Made by a program: the position numbers and the translations under genes
Notes under the pieces: model-generated
Told to the model about the DNA's origin: nothing
The model's input: only the letters and a program-made list of their open reading frames with translations
The model's database searches: none
In this document: piece after piece, positions 6,033 through 8,853 of the stretch
How the letters are laid out: each line of letters begins with the position of its first letter
How positions within the stretch are numbered: the stretch's first letter is position 1
DNA from: Clostridia bacterium
GTDB taxonomy: Bacteria; Bacillota; Clostridia; Saccharofermentanales; Saccharofermentanaceae
DNA length: 8,853 bases
Assembly (NCBI GenBank): GCA_017881645.1
Contig: JADGQQ010000110.1
Location: 1 to 8,853 of the forward strand
Reading direction: 5' to 3'

Positions 6033-7205
6033 TCAGAATATGCGGTCAATTGCAGCGGAACCGGAAATCTTCTGCGGAGCCGACATGTATTCCTGTTCAA
6101 TCTGACGTGCTGTCTGCCTTGCCAGAGCCACACACGGGTCCATGCGGTATTCCGAACCGTCTTCACCGCCGTCATCGACCATCGCCAGACTGTTGACATA
6201 CAGTCCGGGAAGAGGCGCAAGCAACTGATTCCCCGGTCGGGTAGTCGGTGTGGCATACCGGTTTCTTGTGAGACGCCAGTTGAGAATATCGCTTCGGACA
6301 ATGGTTGGATTTACAAGCTGCAGATTTTTGAAAAAGGCCTGAAAGACTTCTGCATCCGACTGTGTCCATAACGGGTGTGATGTGACAAAAGAACCGGACA
6401 GGTACAGGACATGGCCTCCGTACCGGCGCGCACCGACCAGGTTTGTGTGCTCAATCATGCGCTGAAAAGGCGATTCAAAGGAAATCGGGCGCGAAAAGCA
6501 CCCGGTGAACTGTGTCTTCATAAGCAGAAGAAGGCACATATTCGCCTTGTAGGTCACGTCCATCAGTGCGTCCCGATAATCGGTCGGGATCAAAAGATTG
6601 TGTGTAATATGGGCAAAGTTACGGCACGATGCTGTGAAAAGGACCGTATCCGTCTCGATAACCACCGTTGTACAGTCTGCCAGAACACACGCAATCTGAT
6701 ATCTCGGATAAGGCATATCTGTGCCGGTGCTGTTCGAAAAGGAAGATGCCCCGGCTGACACGCCTGATGAACCGCCCTGCGGAGAGGAGATATCGGCCGG
6801 GTCTGTCTGCGAGATATCCATAACAGTGTAGCCGTAATGAATCAGGCCTCCGGAATCGGTAATCTCCTGCGACAGGGCACTGATCAGCGAATGGAAACCT
6901 CTCTCAAGATACCCGAGCTTTTTCCGGCCGACGCGTCCGTACCACAAGGAATCGAACCAGGCTAAATCATCCTGAAGACCAAGTTCCTTGAGAAGCGAGA
7001 TCAGGTTGCGGTCGCTCTTGCGAATGTGGTGCGGAAGAAGTTCAAGATATTCATGCCCGATACGCATGGATGCCAGCATACCGCCAGCCGTGGAATGCTG
7101 TTCGACAACCTGCACTGCGAATCCTTTGCGCGAGAGTTCCCAAGCGCAGACAAGCCCGGAAATTCCGGCACCGACAACACAGATGGAAGGCCGCGGATCG
7201 GACAT
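6033..7205 (-). CDS. FAD-dependent oxidoreductase, protoporphyrinogen-oxidase/amine-oxidase-like
   Basis: This 390-aa flavoprotein begins with a dinucleotide-binding motif: VVGAGISGL at residues 10-18, Glu35 for the ribose hydroxyls and GG at 41-42. That is the layout of the NAD(P)/FAD amine oxidase, protoporphyrinogen oxidase and UDP-galactopyranose mutase group. ELLPHHIRKSD (55-65) and the C-terminal block PGLYVNSL (333-340) with a late helix (ALARQTARQI, 360-369) match the flavin-binding ends of that group. No signal peptide or membrane segment is seen. A Ser/Gly-rich stretch at about 132-165 looks like an inserted linker. The ATG at 7205 follows AAAGGAG (7217-7211) by 5 nt; a GTG at 7211 overlaps that site and cannot be the start. 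It is coupled to the DUF1015 gene. Given the downstream DUF2298 gene, it may act on a sugar nucleotide or polyprenoid, but the substrate is unknown. Confidence 0.85.
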   Translation of the reverse strand: MSDPRPSICVVGAGISGLVCAWELSRKGFAVQVVEQHSTAGGMLASMRIGHEYLELLPHHIRKSDRNLISLLKELGLQDDLAWFDSLWYGRVGRKKLGYLERGFHSLISALSQEITDSGGLIHYGYTVMDISQTDPADISSPQGGSSGVSAGASSFSNSTGTDMPYPRYQIACVLADCTTVVIETDTVLFTASCRNFAHITHNLLIPTDYRDALMDVTYKANMCLLLLMKTQFTGCFSRPISFESPFQRMIEHTNLVGARRYGGHVLYLSGSFVTSHPLWTQSDAEVFQAFFKNLQLVNPTIVRSDILNWRLTRNRYATPTTRPGNQLLAPLPGLYVNSLAMVDDGGEDGSEYRMDPCVALARQTARQIEQEYMSAPQKISGSAAIDRIF

Positions 7206-7207
7206 GT

Positions 7208-8536
7208 TCACTCCTTTGTTGAAATCCGTTTGGATTCCATATAATAACGCTTTTCGCTGGCTTCTCCCATGGAAAAAGTCTTCCTCGGAAAAACACCCTC
7301 CGCAGAAATCGTCTCAAAAAAACTGTTTTTCGAAATAGAGGGAAGAAGAAAGCCAAGGTTCTCTTCCGTGGAAAGCGCACGAACCGCAGTCTCTCCGTGA
7401 ATATAATCCAGACGAACGTCCGGCCGGCTGGAAAGCAGATGATCCAGCGCATTCTGCAGAGAGCCGACGGCCAGCGAATGGCGGGGTGCGGTCAATATCA
7501 TATAGAAAGTCTGTTCCCCCTGAAGGACCGGTATAATCTGCACGGAACCTTCAAATGCCGAAGACTGTTCAGCCCAATCTGTTTCGGAAAAGAAATGAAA
7601 ACCCTGCCCGGCCCAATATGTCCCGGCAGAAGCGTAGAAATCTTCAACGGACAATCCGAAAGCAACTCTGTGAATCGGTTCGAAATCGAGACCTTCATCG
7701 TGGATATTTACAACCTCAACTAAAGCAAAACGTGCGGGATGAATGGATTTCTCATCGTCAGTCAATGTATGTGAGATGGAATCCCAATGTGCCTTCGCGG
7801 TTGCCAGAGAGTGATTCCCGTCTCCGACAGCAAAAAGAAAGCCGTCGGCCGAGGTATGAAGAAGTGAAGTCAGAGCGCCGACTATCTTTTCGGCTTCGGG
7901 AGTATCAGCACCGGCAAAATATCCTGTCAGATGACCGCCGTTCTGCATAAGGTCAAAATCATAAACCGGCGCGTCCCCCGCAGATTGCAGGGATGCAAAT
8001 GCCGGCTCAATTACCGTGCGGTCCGGATCATCAATCAAAACCATAATATGCGGGATTTCCACTTCGGCGTCACGACGGATCCGTACACGCGGCGGTATGC
8101 GCGAAAGCACGGTACCTTCCGTTGCGCGGATCCGCAGAGCCGTGCCGGGAGTAAAATCGTACTGATCCAGGTCAACGGCCAGAATGAGGCCTTTACGGGA
8201 AGCATGAAATTCGGTTGAGCGGTCAAGAAGAATAAATCCGCTCGGAAGTCCGGCGAGGGTCCCGTCAGAAAGATACATCGAAATGGATTCATTAATGTCC
8301 GATATCTTACGGTCGAGCTGATCGGAAGAGAGCGCGTCCAGATATACTTCGGGAAGAATCATGTGCGAGGCAGACGGCACACCGGCTGTAAGCGTCTCGA
8401 CCCGGCTCCAGTAGGATGGTTCAGATGTAAATTGGTCGCACGCAATGACGGCCCATCTGCTTACATCTATGTCCTTTCGAGGGATAAGGATTTCCGGTGC
8501 CATGATGGCTATCTCTGGAAAAACAGATGCACGCAT
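7208..8536 (-). CDS. DUF1015 family protein, recurrent neighbour of serA/serC
   Basis: This is a soluble 442-aa protein with no signal peptide or membrane segment, matching the usual DUF1015 length of about 400-440 aa. Recognisable blocks are WAVIACDQFTSEPSYW at 28-43, LPEVYL at 61-66, FAVGDGNHSLATAKAHW at 235-251 (the equivalent of the DGHHRY motif of other members), VEVVNIHDEGLDFEPIHR at 273-290, and a C-terminal FPRKTFSMGEASEKRYYMES at 416-435. The start at 8536 is set by AAAGGGGG (8551-8544), 7 nt upstream. The biochemical role is not established as far as I know. In many anaerobic Bacillota the gene lies beside serA and serC, as it nearly does here, which suggests a link to serine or phosphoserine metabolism. 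The G-D-G-x-H core recalls the ParB/SerK/SbnI fold, some members of which phosphorylate free serine; that resemblance is only my inference. Confidence 0.9.
   Translation of the reverse strand: MRASVFPEIAIMAPEILIPRKDIDVSRWAVIACDQFTSEPSYWSRVETLTAGVPSASHMILPEVYLDALSSDQLDRKISDINESISMYLSDGTLAGLPSGFILLDRSTEFHASRKGLILAVDLDQYDFTPGTALRIRATEGTVLSRIPPRVRIRRDAEVEIPHIMVLIDDPDRTVIEPAFASLQSAGDAPVYDFDLMQNGGHLTGYFAGADTPEAEKIVGALTSLLHTSADGFLFAVGDGNHSLATAKAHWDSISHTLTDDEKSIHPARFALVEVVNIHDEGLDFEPIHRVAFGLSVEDFYASAGTYWAGQGFHFFSETDWAEQSSAFEGSVQIIPVLQGEQTFYMILTAPRHSLAVGSLQNALDHLLSSRPDVRLDYIHGETAVRALSTEENLGFLLPSISKNSFFETISAEGVFPRKTFSMGEASEKRYYMESKRISTKE
7211..7217 (-). promoter_or_regulatory. Ribosome binding site of the FAD gene inside the end of the DUF1015 gene
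   Basis: AAAGGAG lies in the last codons (Lys-Glu) of the DUF1015 gene. The stop TGA (7210-7208) is followed by two bases and then the ATG at 7205. The arrangement indicates coupled translation and one operon. Confidence 0.75.
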
Positions 8537-8543
8537 GGGAATG

Positions 8544-8551
8544 CCCCCTTT
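8544..8551 (-). promoter_or_regulatory. Ribosome binding site of the DUF1015 gene
   Basis: AAAGGGGG on the minus strand ends 7 nt before the ATG at 8536. A later in-frame ATG (residue 12) has no comparable site, so the first ATG is preferred. Confidence 0.65.
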
Positions 8552-8575
8552 AAAGTAATACAGAATGTATCGGAT

Positions 8576-8604
8576 ATTGTATCACAGAACCAGGCGGATA
8601 ACTA
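8576..8604 (-). promoter_or_regulatory. Likely promoter of the DUF1015-FAD-DUF2298 operon
   Basis: Reading the minus strand, a weak -35 (TAGTTA, 8604-8599) is followed after 17 bp by TACAAT (8581-8576). The -10 is preceded by TGA, which makes an extended -10 (TGnTACAAT) that can offset the weak -35. Transcription would start near 8569, giving a leader of about 33 nt to the ATG at 8536. Confidence 0.5.
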
Positions 8605-8853
8605 TATAAGCACGCGCTGCAAGCCGTTTCAGAACGAACAGAACGAACCATGACCTGTCACCGGATATGCGGTTCGGGCCGTTTTTCCATACAAAACACA
8701 TAAAGAAAAGTCTTCGGGCAAAGAATGTTGAATAATTCATAGTTGTTTATGGAACAGTATGTAGAAAAGTGGATCAAAAAAATGGAATATTTACTTCGAA
8801 AAGAATTAATAAAAACAGTATAAATTGACCTGTTGACAAAGATATGACGCGGA
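8605..8853. other. Non-coding region upstream of the minus-strand operon
   Basis: I see no gene on either strand here. The right part (about 8685-8853) is markedly richer in A+T than the rest of the window. It ends with a consensus TTGACA on the plus strand (8833-8838); a matching -10 would fall outside the window, so a plus-strand gene may start beyond the right edge. A 9-bp tandem repeat lies at 8631-8648. A near-palindrome TGACCTGTCA lies at 8651-8660, but it is short enough to be chance. Confidence 0.5.
8631..8648. repeat. Two perfect tandem 9-mers upstream of the DUF1015 promoter
   Basis: AGAACGAAC occurs twice head to tail at 8631-8639 and 8640-8648, about 27 bp upstream of the proposed -35 of the minus-strand operon. 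Its position would suit an activator or repressor binding site, but a slippage product without function is equally possible. Confidence 0.5.

Noticed and set aside
7206..7211. A GTG start at 7211 for the FAD gene.
   Set aside because: The GTG overlaps the AAAGGAG ribosome binding site; the ATG at 7205 is spaced correctly from it.
8661..8685. A GC-rich stretch ending in a T-run (8682-8686) that looks like a plus-strand terminator.
   Set aside because: Only a 3-bp stem (CGG with CCG) can form next to the T-run and no plus-strand gene precedes it.
8651..8838. The 8-mer TGACCTGT occurs at 8651-8658 and again at 8826-8833, suggesting paired operators.
   Set aside because: A shared 8-mer in a region of about 300 bp is close to chance expectation, and the flanking bases differ.

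Overview
The window holds five complete protein genes in two convergent groups. On the plus strand, a class V aminotransferase (290-1363) and a long-form D-3-phosphoglycerate dehydrogenase, serA (1374-2981), form a tight two-gene operon that would carry out two of the three steps from 3-phosphoglycerate to serine. On the minus strand, read from right to left, a DUF1015 protein (8536-7208), an FAD-binding protoporphyrinogen-oxidase-like protein (7205-6033) and a very large DUF2298/'YYY'-type polytopic membrane protein (5945-3180) follow one another. No RNA gene, integrase, transposase or CRISPR array is visible.

The organism looks like an anaerobic low-to-mid-GC member of the Bacillota (Clostridia in the broad sense). 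The reasons are strong AGGAGG-type ribosome binding sites, the SGAT-type aminotransferase used next to serA, a serA with both ASB and ACT domains, and the Firmicutes-style DUF1015 signature (DGNHS in place of DGHHR). DUF1015 is often found beside serA/serC in such genomes. Here it is still nearby but on the opposite strand, with two unrelated genes in between. This placement is inferred from family knowledge, not computed.

Layout: 1-289 is a leader with a long stem-loop (63-138) and a candidate promoter just upstream of the aminotransferase. 290-2981 is the serine operon, in which the serA ribosome binding site overlaps the stop codon of the upstream gene. 2982-3179, between the convergent ends, carries a 60-bp direct repeat (3018-3077 and 3112-3171, one mismatch, 94-bp period). 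The second copy completes a 16-bp stem (3121-3181) that runs into the stop codon of the membrane protein gene; the first copy has lost its 3' arm. 3180-5945 is the DUF2298 protein. 5946-6032 is a spacer with a possible secondary promoter. 6033-7205 and 7208-8536 are translationally coupled (TGA, two bases, ATG). 8537-8853 is non-coding on my reading and holds the likely promoter of the minus-strand operon, a 9-bp tandem repeat and an AT-rich tail.

Functional reading: the plus-strand genes make phosphoserine. DUF1015 is a recurrent but uncharacterised partner of that pathway. The DUF2298 protein resembles GT-C-type lipid-linked sugar transferases and may act with the FAD protein on an envelope glycan or polyprenol substrate. 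That pairing is inference. The least explained structure is the duplicated, partly palindromic 60-bp element at the convergent junction.
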